Of a stretch of DNA of 33,587 bases, positions 1 through 7,611 are shown piece after piece. Within the stretch, counting starts at the first letter, position 1, and every line of letters starts with the position of its first letter. Source of the DNA: Acidimicrobiia bacterium (GTDB taxonomy: Bacteria; Actinomycetota; Acidimicrobiia; Spongiisociales; SHLN01); NCBI GenBank assembly GCA_013002865.1, contig JABDLU010000048.1, positions 1-33,587 of the forward strand, read 5' to 3'. The notes beneath the pieces were generated by a model. The model did no database searches, had not been told where the DNA came from, and worked only from the letters and a program-made list of their open reading frames with translations. The position numbers were made by a program, and so were the translations under genes.

Positions 1-2
1 TC

Positions 3-3000
3 CTAGGACAGACCGGCTCAGGCGATGACCGCACCGTGCAGTACGAGTACACCCTCAACACCACCCTGCATATTGTGAGCCTCCCCAAGGTGGTGAACCT
101 GGCATCGGGGTGGCGCAACCAAAACAACCCGGCCGCCAAGCCCGATCAGTTGGCCCGCACCGAGATCCTCTACGACAACAACACCTACTTCTGGAACCCA
201 CCCACCAAGGGTGACCCCACCGACACCCGGGTGTATTACGACGACCTGACCGGTCCGATCGGCACCTACACCTACCATCGCAGCCTCACCAGCTACGACA
301 CCTACGGGCGCGTGACCTCGTTCACCGACGCCGAAAGCAACACCACCAACTTCGACTTCGACACCTTCGGCCATGTCGACTGGGTCCGCAACCCGTTGTT
401 GCACGAAACCGACTACGTGACCGACCCCAAGCTTGGCGTTGTGATCCAGATCACCGATGTCAACGACGAAGTCACCAAGGCTGACTACGACGGATTCGGT
501 CGGCTGCTTGGTGTTGAGCGGCCTACCGACCCATCCGGTACCGATGGGGTTCAGTACACCTATACCTATCCGGACCGCGGTTCGCAGGGTGCGGCTGATG
601 ACACGATGGTGCTCACCACCCGCACCCTCCTCGAACCAGGCGTGTTCGTCACCTCGGCCACCCACTACGACGGGCTCGGGCGGGTGGTGCAAACCGACGC
701 CCCCCGCCCCCAGAACGCCACCCAAGCAGTAGTCGGGTTGGTGGACTTCGACCCCGACGGTCGTCCGTTCCGTTCCGGGGTGCCGTTCACGATGTCCAAC
801 GCACCCGGAGCCGCCTACATCGCCGGGGACGTGTGGACGTCGTGGGGCGTGGTCCACGACGAGACCACCTACGCCGGGAACACCACCACCGTCACCCGCA
901 AACAAGGCGCCACCACCGTGTGGTCCTCCCAATCGGTATCCGATGGGTGGGAGACCACCTCCACCGACGCCGAAGGCCACACCACCACCTACGTGAACGA
1001 CGCCTTCGGGCAACTCGTTCAGGTCGACGAAGACAAGGACACCGAGACCTACACCACCACGTATGCGTATGACTTGTCCGGCAACCTGACCACGGTCACC
1101 GACGACGCCAACAACGTCACGTCGATGACCTATGACCGGCTCGGTCAGAAACGCACCATGGACGATCCGGACTCCGGTGACTGGACCTACGTCTACGACG
1201 GCGTCGGGAACATCACCAGCCAACAGGACGGCGAAGGTGATTGGCTGTACTTCGAGTACGACGACCTCAATCGGGTGCTGAAACGCCGGTCAGATAGCGC
1301 GAGTGGGCCCGTGTTGGCCGAATACGCCTACGACGCACCGTTCGTTGGTGCCCTCGACTGGTCCAAGGCCAATGTCACCGGCGGAGAAGTCCGCATCGAC
1401 CACCTCAGCTACGACGACGCCGGGCGGGTCCTGGCCCGCACGCTCACCATGCCGGGCTCGCAGGTGTTCCGGGAGGAGTTCACGTATAACAACGCCGGCA
1501 ATATGGTGACCCGCGCCTATCCGGATGGAGCTACCGGGAACACCGATGAGGTTGTCACCTACGACTATGACGCCGTGTCGGGTCTTCCTGAAACGCTGAC
1601 TGGTGATGCCAGTTTCAGTGACGACGACTACGTGACCTCGACGACGTTTAACCCGTTCGGGCAGATCACCGCCCAACAAGCCGGCACCGGCGACGGCCTG
1701 TACTGGGATCCGGCCTACGACGTCCACACCCGCGTCGAACGATCCCTGGTGCGTCAGGGCACCAGTGGGGGTGCGATCAGTCAGGACTACAACTACGACC
1801 GCGACGACAACGGCCTGATCACCCGCATCTGGGACGACACCGTCGTCAACGATCAGTTCCAATGCTTCACCTACGACGACCTCGGGCGCCTCACGACCGG
1901 ATTCACCGGTGACTGGCTATGCCGCTGGTATCGGTCGAATGGTCCTGATCCGTACTACTTCTCCTATCAGTACGACTCGATTGGGAATCTGACCAAGAAG
2001 GGTGGGGTCACCCTCACCTACAGCGGTGTTGAGGCGGGGCCGCATGCGGTCACCAAGTACGGCACCGATGACTTCGCCTACGACGACAACGGCAACATGA
2101 CCAGCCGCGACATCGCCGGTGGCACCCAGACGCTGGCCTGGGATGACGATCACCAGCTCGATTCGGTTGCGGACACGTCGGGGACTACAAGTTTCCTCTA
2201 TGACGCCGATGGGAACCGGGTGAAACGAACCACCGGGTCAGAGTCGACCGTACACGTGGGCGGGGTGTATGAGTACACCACTGCTGGTGCCAACACCACC
2301 GAAACCAGCTACTACACGGTCGCTGGTCGCACCGTGGCAGTCCGCAACGGCAGCGACCTGCACTACCTAGCCCAGGACCACCTCGGCTCCACCTCCCTCA
2401 CCCGAGACGGAAGCTCGGGGTCGGTTGCGGTGCACCGGTACAAGCCGTTCGGGGACCCACGAGGCACCTCGGCGCCCACGGAGACCGATCACACCTACAC
2501 CGGGCAAATCGCTGATGGGTCGACAGATCTGATGTTCTACAACGCCCGCTACTACGACCCCACCACCGCACGATTCATCTCGCCCGACACCATCATCCCC
2601 GACCCAACAAACCCTCAAGACCTCAACCGATACTCCTACGTCCGCAACAGCCCGACCAACCTGGTTGACCCAACGGGGCATTGTCCCGAGTTCATGAAGA
2701 ACAGCGATGGCGGCTGTTGGGGGGCTGGGGTTGCCCGCGCGGCGGTGACATTTGTAGACCGGACTGCCGACGGCGTTGCCTTTGTCGCTGGGACGGCTAC
2801 GGCATTCGGCTGCGGCCCATGCGCGCCGGTGGCTGCTGCGGCAGTCACGACGGGCCGCGTCACAGATGCCTTGATCTTCGGTGATGAATGTTTCGTTCAA
2901 CGCGATGGTGGTTGTGGCGAGGCTGTCTTCTACATGGCGGTCAACGCCGGAATCCAGGGACTCAATGACGCTGGCAGGATCACTGACGGAGCGGCAGCAG

Positions 3001-3224
3001 CGGGGATTGGCTACACAAGCCTTCTGGTTCCAGTCCTTGGTACGGAGGCTGAGACAACGGCTGAGCCAGCTCAACCCAAGAGAGTGGGCAAGGGGTCTGA
3101 CAGGTTTGAGAAGGGGTCAGGCACGTCCTATTGGGATCACAGCGACGAGTTTCTCTCGCTGCTTCCCTCGTCGAGCCGTCCCAAGTCATCGACCGGTCAT
3201 CTACTAGGGTTGTCGATCGAATGA
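3..3224 (+). CDS. RHS/YD-repeat polymorphic-toxin-like protein, 5' truncated by window edge
   Basis: The frame is open to the left edge; the GTG at 36 in the ORF track is only the first start-like codon, so the true N-terminus lies outside. More than 850 residues are YD/RHS repeats (recurring YDxxGR/YDxxGN blocks), which in this family build a hollow beta-cage shell. They end in the conserved RHS core close (RYSYVRNSPTNLVDPTGH, about residue 865-885 of the visible part). RHS proteins carry a variable C-terminal effector after this motif. Here it is about 170 residues, with an Ala/Gly-rich Cys-containing hydrophobic segment (about 890-1000), then a charged Ser-rich tail. I do not recognise a toxin fold, and the short tail may mean truncation. 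A small membrane protein follows at 3268. RHS identity is certain; effector activity is inference. Confidence 0.93.
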   Translation, partial: LGQTGSGDDRTVQYEYTLNTTLHIVSLPKVVNLASGWRNQNNPAAKPDQLARTEILYDNNTYFWNPPTKGDPTDTRVYYDDLTGPIGTYTYHRSLTSYDTYGRVTSFTDAESNTTNFDFDTFGHVDWVRNPLLHETDYVTDPKLGVVIQITDVNDEVTKADYDGFGRLLGVERPTDPSGTDGVQYTYTYPDRGSQGAADDTMVLTTRTLLEPGVFVTSATHYDGLGRVVQTDAPRPQNATQAVVGLVDFDPDGRPFRSGVPFTMSNAPGAAYIAGDVWTSWGVVHDETTYAGNTTTVTRKQGATTVWSSQSVSDGWETTSTDAEGHTTTYVNDAFGQLVQVDEDKDTETYTTTYAYDLSGNLTTVTDDANNVTSMTYDRLGQKRTMDDPDSGDWTYVYDGVGNITSQQDGEGDWLYFEYDDLNRVLKRRSDSASGPVLAEYAYDAPFVGALDWSKANVTGGEVRIDHLSYDDAGRVLARTLTMPGSQVFREEFTYNNAGNMVTRAYPDGATGNTDEVVTYDYDAVSGLPETLTGDASFSDDDYVTSTTFNPFGQITAQQAGTGDGLYWDPAYDVHTRVERSLVRQGTSGGAISQDYNYDRDDNGLITRIWDDTVVNDQFQCFTYDDLGRLTTGFTGDWLCRWYRSNGPDPYYFSYQYDSIGNLTKKGGVTLTYSGVEAGPHAVTKYGTDDFAYDDNGNMTSRDIAGGTQTLAWDDDHQLDSVADTSGTTSFLYDADGNRVKRTTGSESTVHVGGVYEYTTAGANTTETSYYTVAGRTVAVRNGSDLHYLAQDHLGSTSLTRDGSSGSVAVHRYKPFGDPRGTSAPTETDHTYTGQIADGSTDLMFYNARYYDPTTARFISPDTIIPDPTNPQDLNRYSYVRNSPTNLVDPTGHCPEFMKNSDGGCWGAGVARAAVTFVDRTADGVAFVAGTATAFGCGPCAPVAAAAVTTGRVTDALIFGDECFVQRDGGCGEAVFYMAVNAGIQGLNDAGRITDGAAAAGIGYTSLLVPVLGTEAETTAEPAQPKRVGKGSDRFEKGSGTSYWDHSDEFLSLLPSSSRPKSSTGHLLGLSIE

Positions 3225-3267
3225 GCGAGTATCCCAGCCACTGGCCTCACTGGACGAGGTGGTGGCT

Positions 3268-3456
3268 ATGAACTGGCTCGCCCTTGGGCTCGGCCTTGCG
3301 TTCTTGTTGGTCGGGCTCGCCTTCCGAAGACCGATGAAGAGGGGCGTGACTCACAGCGCGATGCCTAACCCACGCTTCAGCGTCATCCTCTACGGGGGTA
3401 TTGGTTTGGTGCTAATCGTGTGGGCGATCATTAGTTGGCTGGTTGACTTGGCCTAG
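3268..3456 (+). CDS. Small two-TM membrane protein after the RHS gene, possible immunity protein
   Basis: A 62-residue protein with two hydrophobic helices (about residues 2-18 and 38-58) joined by a short basic loop (FRRPMKRG). The ATG at 3268 is preferred over the GTGs at 3259/3262 because GAGG at 3256-3259 then sits 8 nt upstream. It starts 43 bp after the RHS stop, on the same strand. Immunity genes of polymorphic toxins normally occupy this position, and membrane immunity proteins fit membrane-acting or periplasmic toxins. No family is recognised, so the immunity role rests on position only; it may be an unrelated small membrane protein. Confidence 0.55.
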   Translation: MNWLALGLGLAFLLVGLAFRRPMKRGVTHSAMPNPRFSVILYGGIGLVLIVWAIISWLVDLA

Positions 3457-3740
3457 CTCGTGCGGCGAGGAACAGCGACCAGAGCGGAGTGCACCGGTGG
3501 GACCTGTCAGGACTCACCGTCATTCTGGACCGGGCTGCGGTTGCGTGAGATCACCACCGGGGTGTGGCACCAGAGTTCGTGGCAGGGCGCCTGCAAATGG
3601 GGGCTGCAGAATTGTGAGAGATGGTCCCGCGGGGGCTCCATTGATGGACGTTGCAGCAAATACCGATGGTCGTGGCCGAACTCCTCTAGTTCGCCGATCG
3701 TAGGCCGAGGGTCGCGACTCGTCGTCGGACCGCTGGCGGA
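3457..3740. other. Gap with no supported gene
   Basis: No convincing CDS is visible. The overlapping ORFs here (3443-3703, 3460-3885, 3520-3903) have mismatched composition, no ribosome binding site and no recognisable domain. The stretch could be decayed remnants of displaced RHS C-terminal/immunity modules, common downstream of RHS genes, but I cannot identify any fragment. The first intergenic element of the repeat family described at 3741 follows it. Confidence 0.5.
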
Positions 3741-3824
3741 GCACGCCGATCACCAGATCGGGCGCACAAATGAGCATTTCCACGAGTACTCGGTATCGGC
3801 ACTTCGGAGTGCGGGCTCTCCGAG
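3741..3824 (+). repeat. Intergenic element 1 of a cassette-boundary-like family
   Basis: The left part, ACGCCGATCACCAGATCG, is almost identical to the left part of the element at 8305 (ACGCCGATCACTAGATCG). The right part contains GCACTTCGGAGTGC (3799-3812), a perfect 5-bp stem with a TCGG loop, and TCGGAG (3804-3809) is repeated inverted as CTCCGA (3818-3823). The GGCAC..CGGAGTG arm recurs in elements at 4421 and 8305. Function is unknown. Confidence 0.45.
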
Positions 3825-3847
3825 CGTTGGTGGGCAGTTGTCCTTCG

Positions 3848-4249
3848 CTACGGGGCGAGCGAGCAATGGCTCTCGGACCACTTGAGGAGCTCCCCGAGCC
3901 CATCCACGAGGCGACTGCCTACGGCAGCGATTTCTCCCTCCCGTTGTTGGCCCGTGCGTCGAACGGACTCCATGTGCTTGGACAGGTCCTCCCAGCCTGC
4001 AAGGGTTTCCTCCGCTGAGCGACGTATTTCGCGGGGAGCGATATCCGCCATCTCCTCAAACGCCTCCGAGTACAGGATGTCGAGTCCCGCACCTCTACCA
4101 TCGGGTGTCAAGGGACTCCCGGACGGAAGATCAGCCAGGATCTCACACAGCCGGTCCTCATCGACGCTGTCGCCGCTGCTACAAGCTCCCGTGGCCACCG
4201 CGAGAGCAAGGGCAAGCATCAATACGTACGGCGGTCTGCCTTTGGTCAC
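3848..4249 (-). CDS. Predicted lipoprotein, function unknown
   Basis: The protein is 133 residues. An N-terminal basic stretch (MTKGRPP) and hydrophobic core lead to ATGAC, a slightly non-standard lipobox, followed by Ser/Gly/Asp, so it is probably exported and lipid-anchored at Cys23. The mature part is acidic and helical, with a second and third Cys. GTG 4249 is preferred to the TTG at 4273 because it places the basic residues directly before the hydrophobic core and leaves GGA 6-7 nt upstream. It is a lone gene, opposite in direction to its neighbours, with a family repeat element on each side. No family is recognised. Confidence 0.6.
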   Translation of the reverse strand: MTKGRPPYVLMLALALAVATGACSSGDSVDEDRLCEILADLPSGSPLTPDGRGAGLDILYSEAFEEMADIAPREIRRSAEETLAGWEDLSKHMESVRRTGQQREGEIAAVGSRLVDGLGELLKWSESHCSLAP

Positions 4250-4420
4250 AATTCCAGAATTCGCGAGTTCCAAGGGTCAACATACAGCACCCCATTCGTT
4301 CCATGGCCATGGGGAAGCAGCCGTTTGCCTGGACCGGCCCATGGCAGTCCGATTGGCGAGCTGTTCACGGCCATCGGGGCGGAGGTGGTGGCCAGCCTCA
4401 AAACGCCCAGAACGCCCCAA

Positions 4421-4483
4421 TCTCGCGCGATAACGCTCCGATCGAAAAGTGCTCGGGACCGGCACGTCGGAGTGCGGGGGTTC
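4421..4483 (+). repeat. Intergenic element 2 (GCGATAACG core, attC-like fold)
   Basis: It contains GCGATAACG (4427-4435), then CTCCGA (4436-4441) that pairs with TCGGAG (4467-4472), an inner GTGC/GCAC pair, and GGTT after the arm that can pair with the AAC of the core. This gives an imperfect long hairpin with unpaired bases, the general shape of an integron attC site. The outer boxes do not match the attC consensus RYYYAAC/GTTRRRY well, so attC identity is only a hypothesis. Confidence 0.45.
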
Positions 4484-4502
4484 CATCTCAAGTATTTCGT
4501 AT

Positions 4503-4508
4503 TACACT
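4503..4508 (+). promoter_or_regulatory. Candidate -10 (TACACT) for the toxin-antitoxin operon
   Basis: TACACT lies 8 nt before GTG 4517, the spacing expected for a near-leaderless transcript. No good -35 is visible. This supports the GTG start over the longer ORF from 4325. Confidence 0.35.
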
Positions 4509-4516
4509 ATTGTGAT

Positions 4517-4780
4517 GTGGATATCCACCACACCGCCCGCAGGCACGGTATCGACGACGAGACCATCCTTCACGCCATCAATCATGCCCTCACCGTCATC
4601 GACCTCGAACCCGACGCTGACCCGCCCAAGGTGCTCGCCATCGGACCCGACCACGCCGGCAACTTGCTTGAGATCGTTTGGCTCGAACTCGCCGAAGGCG
4701 CTGAACTCGTCATCCATGCGATGCCACTGCGCCAAGTGTTCTACGACCTACTTGGACCACCCAGGGAGGACACCCTATGA
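4517..4780 (+). CDS. Putative type II toxin of a toxin-antitoxin pair
   Basis: The protein is 87 residues when begun at GTG 4517 (MDIHHTARRHGI). I recall this opening from a common actinobacterial family of small proteins encoded beside ribbon-helix-helix proteins. Visible features are a HARRHG-like N-terminal helix, a second helix (ETILHAINHALTVID), then strands with IGPDHAGNLLEIVWLEL and a closing IHAMPLRQVFYDLL, a compact alpha/beta layout reminiscent of the RelE/BrnT superfamily. The stop overlaps the next ATG by 4 bp (ATGA), so the two are co-translated. The ORF-track start at 4325 would read through the intergenic element and is rejected. Toxin activity is inferred from context and family memory. 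Confidence 0.65.
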   Translation: MDIHHTARRHGIDDETILHAINHALTVIDLEPDADPPKVLAIGPDHAGNLLEIVWLELAEGAELVIHAMPLRQVFYDLLGPPREDTL

Positions 4781-5058
4781 CTGAACCAACTACCCGTCGT
4801 ACCCCGAGCGGTCGCCCCCTCACCGACGAGGATCTTGATCGCATCGCCACTGAGGTGGAGGAGAAGGACTATGACGTTGAGGCGCTCAAGTCACGCCGTC
4901 GTGGTCGACCCCCGATGGGGTCAGGACCTGCTGATGTTGTGCCGGTGAGGATCGACCCGGAACTGCGGGCCGCCATCGAAGCACGAGCCGTGGCAAACCA
5001 CACCACCACAAGCGAGATCATCCGCGAAGCTCTCCGCCGATTCCTCGACGTTGCCTGA
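4777..5058 (+). CDS. Ribbon-helix-helix (CopG-like) antitoxin
   Basis: The protein is 93 residues. The C-terminal half has the RHH pattern: a strand VVPVRIDPELRAAIEARA followed by helix-turn-helix TTTSEIIREALRRFL. The N-terminal half (RPLTDEDLDRIATEVEEKDYDVEAL) resembles the charged toxin-binding tail seen in antitoxins, joined by an Arg-rich GRPP linker. It overlaps the upstream toxin gene by ATGA. Toxin-first order is less common than antitoxin-first but is known for several families. It probably neutralises the upstream protein and represses the operon; the latter is inferred from the RHH fold. Confidence 0.8.
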   Translation: MTEPTTRRTPSGRPLTDEDLDRIATEVEEKDYDVEALKSRRRGRPPMGSGPADVVPVRIDPELRAAIEARAVANHTTTSEIIREALRRFLDVA

Positions 5059-5070
5059 CGACGAGGACTG

Positions 5071-5164
5071 CCCGAGAACACCCAGTTCTCGCGCGATAAC
5101 GAGCACATCACTCAACCGAGCAGAGCGGCACTTCGGCGAGCGAGTGGAGTCCTGATGGTTGGAC
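5071..5164 (+). repeat. Intergenic element 3 with perfect hairpin and GCGATAAC core
   Basis: It starts with CGAGAAC ACCCA GTTCTCG (5073-5091), a perfect 7-bp stem with a 5-nt loop, which runs into TCTCGCGCGATAACG, a string shared with the element at 4421. The arm GGCACTTCGGCG follows, CACTC and GAGTG pair across it, and it ends in GTTGGAC, which fits the attC box GTTRRRY. There is no T-run, so it is not a standard terminator, although it lies between two convergent gene ends. Confidence 0.45.
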
Positions 5165-5255
5165 ACGAGATGCCGAGAAGACTCCCAGTCGGCTCTACAG
5201 CGCACGCTGACAGCGACGTCATCGAGTTGGGGCTTCACCGACCGAGATAGCGTGC

Positions 5256-5606
5256 TCATCTCCCAAGTTCGTAACTCACGACCGCATCGAAAGTCTCGCC
5301 GTTTCGGCCGTCGACCACCGTACGTTCACCGAGGGGCTTTGCCAACGTCACGAGGAACCCGTCGGCGCAGTCGTCTCCGCTGTCGTTCTCTACCGAGGGC
5401 GTGACGATGACCTCGGTGGCGGTCTCTTCGACGGTGACGACTATGTCGGCGTTGCACGATCCGATCCCGATATTGAGGAGCAATCCGTCGGGTGAGACGT
5501 AGATCTCGTCGTCAATGAAGGCAGGGTCCGAGTAGCAGCCGCCCAGCGCCAACACCACTAGGCCCGCTACGACGATCCGGATGGTCGACCCCCTAACCGC
5601 CCTCAT
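5256..5606 (-). CDS. Predicted small lipoprotein
   Basis: The protein is 116 residues. A signal sequence (MRAVRGSTIRIVVAGLVVLALGGC) ends in a good lipobox, LGGC, so the protein is probably lipid-anchored outside the membrane. The mature part is strand-rich and acidic, with two further Cys residues that could form a disulphide. The ATG at 5606 overlaps the stop of the upstream gene (ATGA), so the ORF-track start at 5801 is rejected. It is translationally coupled to the three-TM protein at 5603-5929 and probably works with it. No family is recognised. Confidence 0.65.
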   Translation of the reverse strand: MRAVRGSTIRIVVAGLVVLALGGCYSDPAFIDDEIYVSPDGLLLNIGIGSCNADIVVTVEETATEVIVTPSVENDSGDDCADGFLVTLAKPLGERTVVDGRNGETFDAVVSYELGR

Positions 5607-5929
5607 GCAACCCACGCGTTCGGATCGAGTGTGATCACGAGACCGGCGGCCATCAGCACAACACTCGAAAACACATAGGCGGCGAATCGTCGAGCCAACC
5701 CATCTGGGGCACGGAACAGGCGCGCTCCCGCGATTGCTGCGGTAATCGTGGCACCAGCAGCGACGATCGAGAGAACGGCAACCCGCGTCGGGTGCTGCCA
5801 CTCGGGGCCACCGCTCACCGCCCTAGGTTCCGGTGCGCCGAGCACCCAGAGATAGGCCCAGATCACGAGACCCAGCACTGCGGCGTTCAGCACTCCAATC
5901 GACAAGATCATCGGCCGCACCCACCTCAC
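5603..5929 (-). CDS. Three-TM membrane protein, function unknown
   Basis: The protein is 108 residues with three hydrophobic segments at about residues 7-30, 48-68 and 84-103. The loop between the first two is Pro/Gly rich (GAPEPRAVSGGPEW). It is the first gene of a two-gene unit whose ATGA overlap links it to the downstream lipoprotein, so the two may form one envelope complex. No conserved family or catalytic motif is seen. Confidence 0.55.
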   Translation of the reverse strand: MRWVRPMILSIGVLNAAVLGLVIWAYLWVLGAPEPRAVSGGPEWQHPTRVAVLSIVAAGATITAAIAGARLFRAPDGLARRFAAYVFSSVVLMAAGLVITLDPNAWVA

Positions 5930-6010
5930 ATATCACCCCCACCTGGGTTCCTCGCTGCATCATATGGCCAACCGCACATGAGCAGGGGCCAGGCCAACGC
6001 GCGGGACGCC

Positions 6011-6090
6011 TCCACGCCGATCAAGCGATCTAGAGCGATAACGCCCACCTCTCGGAGTGTCCGGTCTCCTCACATCTGCGTGCGTTACGC
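6011..6090 (+). repeat. Intergenic element 4 (GCGATAACG core)
   Basis: It begins CACGCCGATCAAGCGATC, like elements 1 and 7, continues with GAGCGATAACGCCC (core 6035-6043) and TCGGAGTG, and ends in GTTACGC (6084-6090). The ends can pair: GCG(A)TAAC with GTTACGC, leaving one bulged A, then GC with GC. It separates two divergently transcribed blocks. Confidence 0.45.
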
Positions 6091-6122
6091 CGAATGGTGC
6101 GGCTGTCGCTCCTATTCTGAGG

Positions 6123-6148
6123 CGTGCGCACGAGTGCGTCGGACGCAC
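6123..6148. promoter_or_regulatory. Two adjacent palindromes upstream of the 6168 gene
   Basis: CGTGCGCACG (6123-6132) is a perfect 10-bp palindrome and GTGCGTCGGACGCAC (6134-6148) has perfect 7-bp arms around one base. They are one base apart and end 19 bp before the start codon at 6168, a suitable place for an operator. No regulator is identified. Confidence 0.35.
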
Positions 6149-6167
6149 GCAAGCCTTGTAGGGGATC

Positions 6168-6515
6168 TTGGTCGACCAGGAAACGAGCGAGGTGATCGGC
6201 CGCTGTCTCTCGGCAGCGTTGACCGATGCGATCTTCCCAGAGTGGGAATTCGCCGCTCTGATGGGAGCTTCTCGCGACGACCTCAGGACCGTCGTTGAGG
6301 CTTGGCCCGAAGCGGTGGATCAACCGACAGACGATCAGCGGTCTCTAGTGAACAACGTGCTCAACAATCTCCTCGGCTACCCACACGGGCTCGATGGTCA
6401 GGGCTTCGTGGATCGGGTCAGCGCCACTGAGGAACAGGTCGCCAAGGCACTCGCAGCCTGGCGCGACGACACCGGCCTCGCCCGACCTTCTGACTACTTC
6501 GACAACCTGACGTGA
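6168..6515 (+). CDS. Hypothetical protein of 115 residues
   Basis: The start is TTG 6168, chosen because GGGGA lies 3-7 nt upstream and the next in-frame start would remove conserved-looking sequence. The protein is acidic and mostly helical with no signal or membrane segment, so it is cytosolic. A distinctive middle stretch, VNNVLNNLLGYPHG, precedes a Trp-containing C-terminal helix. This pattern seems familiar from uncharacterised bacterial proteins, but I cannot attach a named family. It forms a one-gene block between elements 4 and 5. A stand-alone immunity-type or antitoxin role is conceivable from context but unsupported. Confidence 0.55.
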   Translation: MVDQETSEVIGRCLSAALTDAIFPEWEFAALMGASRDDLRTVVEAWPEAVDQPTDDQRSLVNNVLNNLLGYPHGLDGQGFVDRVSATEEQVAKALAAWRDDTGLARPSDYFDNLT

Positions 6516-6517
6516 GC

Positions 6518-6598
6518 CACGCCAGATCACCAATTCTGGGACGAGAACGCTCCCATTCCCGAATAGCGCCGATCGGCACCGATGCGCTCGTTTAGACC
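6518..6598 (+). repeat. Intergenic element 5 (diverged member)
   Basis: It contains CGCCAGATCACCA, similar to the left part of elements 1 and 7, then CGAGAACGCTC in place of GCGATAACGCTC, then GGCAC, and ends in CGTTTAGAC. AACG at the left and CGTT at the right can pair. This is the most diverged copy after element 6, so membership is tentative. Confidence 0.3.
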
Positions 6599-6645
6599 TT
6601 CCCAATATTGCGTGTCGTAGGCCTGATAGGACATGTCGGCACTCG

Positions 6646-6651
6646 TAGGAT
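6646..6651 (+). promoter_or_regulatory. Candidate -10 (TAGGAT) for the LLM oxidoreductase gene
   Basis: TAGGAT is followed by exactly 6 nt and then ATG 6658, the same spacing as at 8252 and 17563. The overlapping AGGA (6647-6650) could instead be a ribosome binding site, so leadered and leaderless readings are both possible. Confidence 0.3.
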
Positions 6652-6657
6652 GAGGTG

Positions 6658-7569
6658 ATGTCTGTTGGTTTTGGCGCGACGATCGTTCAACTCGTGCCCT
6701 ATGCGGCGCTCCGTGACGATTTTCTCTTTGCTGAGGCGATTGGCCTGGACAACGGCTGGGTGATCGATCAGTTCTGGATCGATGGTGCGCCCGAGGTCCC
6801 GTTGCTCGAGGCGTGGGCGACTTTGGCCGCTTTGGCTGCGGACACCGAGCGGATTCGAATTGGGTCGATGGTCACAAATGTGGCCAACCGCAATCCCGGG
6901 ATCCTTGCCAAGTCAATCCTGACTGTCGACCAGGTGTCGGACGGAAGGGTTGACGTTGCAGTAGGTGGCGGCCACTACCCGGTCGAGCATGAGGCGCTGG
7001 GACTCGACTTCCTCGACCCGCAAGGTCGAGGTGACAGGCTGCGCGAGGCCGTGACCATCCTTGATGAAGCACTGCGTGGCAGTACGGTCTCTCACGAAGG
7101 TCAACACTTCACCCTGAGAGAGGCGACCTTCCGCCCCGGTCCGACTCAGTCTCCTCGCCCACCGATTTGGGTGGCCGCCCAAGCATCAAGATCTCTCCGT
7201 GTCGCAGCGCAACATGCCGACGGGGTTGTATCCCTGGGCGAGTACGAGAAAGGGATCGAGGACTCCCTTCGAGCGTTCCGAGCGAGGATGGAGAAGCTCG
7301 ACGAGATCTGCGTCGAGGAAGGTCGCGACCCTTCCACGTTGCGGCGCTGCTACTTCGCCGGCTGGGCCAACGAACCGATCTTCGCTTCGGTCGACGCCAC
7401 CGCGGATCTGATAGGGAGCTACGTAGATGCAGGTGCGACCGACTTCACCTTCTACCTCCACAACCCTGAAGAACCCCTTCTCGACGACCTACTCGCCTCA
7501 GATCGAATGGCAACACGAGACCAGCTCGCCGAAACCGCCCAAGAAGTCTTCCCCCACTTCAGGGGCTAG
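6658..7569 (+). CDS. LLM-class flavin/F420-dependent oxidoreductase
   Basis: The protein is 303 residues, normal for the bacterial luciferase-like (LLM) superfamily, a single TIM barrel. Seen are the early barrel strand and helix (FAEAIGLDNGWVIDQFW), the segment RIRIGSMVTNVANRNPGILAKSILTVDQVSDGRVDVAVGGG typical of the family, and PRPPIWVAAQASRSLRVAAQHADGV near residue 165-190. Members use FMN or, commonly in actinobacteria, F420; the cofactor cannot be settled here, though F420 is likely from lineage. The substrate is unknown. The start ATG 6658 follows GTG 6655. It is a one-gene block between repeat elements 5 and 6, surrounded by accessory genes. Confidence 0.88.
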   Translation: MSVGFGATIVQLVPYAALRDDFLFAEAIGLDNGWVIDQFWIDGAPEVPLLEAWATLAALAADTERIRIGSMVTNVANRNPGILAKSILTVDQVSDGRVDVAVGGGHYPVEHEALGLDFLDPQGRGDRLREAVTILDEALRGSTVSHEGQHFTLREATFRPGPTQSPRPPIWVAAQASRSLRVAAQHADGVVSLGEYEKGIEDSLRAFRARMEKLDEICVEEGRDPSTLRRCYFAGWANEPIFASVDATADLIGSYVDAGATDFTFYLHNPEEPLLDDLLASDRMATRDQLAETAQEVFPHFRG

Positions 7570-7611
7570 ACCTGCTTGAGGCTGTTCGTCAAAGAGCCTG
7601 TGCCAACCCGG

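Noticed and set aside
18-1223. 401-residue minus-strand ORF inside the RHS gene
   Set aside because: It is a Gly/Val-rich shadow of the RHS repeats in a high-GC gene, with no domain or ribosome binding site.
3460-3885. 141-residue ORF after the RHS gene
   Set aside because: Composition is unlike neighbouring genes, there is no start signal, and it runs through the first intergenic repeat into the opposite-strand lipoprotein.
4325-4516. Longer N-terminus for the putative toxin
   Set aside because: The extension reads through an intergenic element shared with other gaps, and the family N-terminus begins at GTG 4517.
5073-5091. Intrinsic terminator between convergent genes
   Set aside because: The hairpin is perfect but has no T-run on either side, and it is continuous with the shared repeat element.
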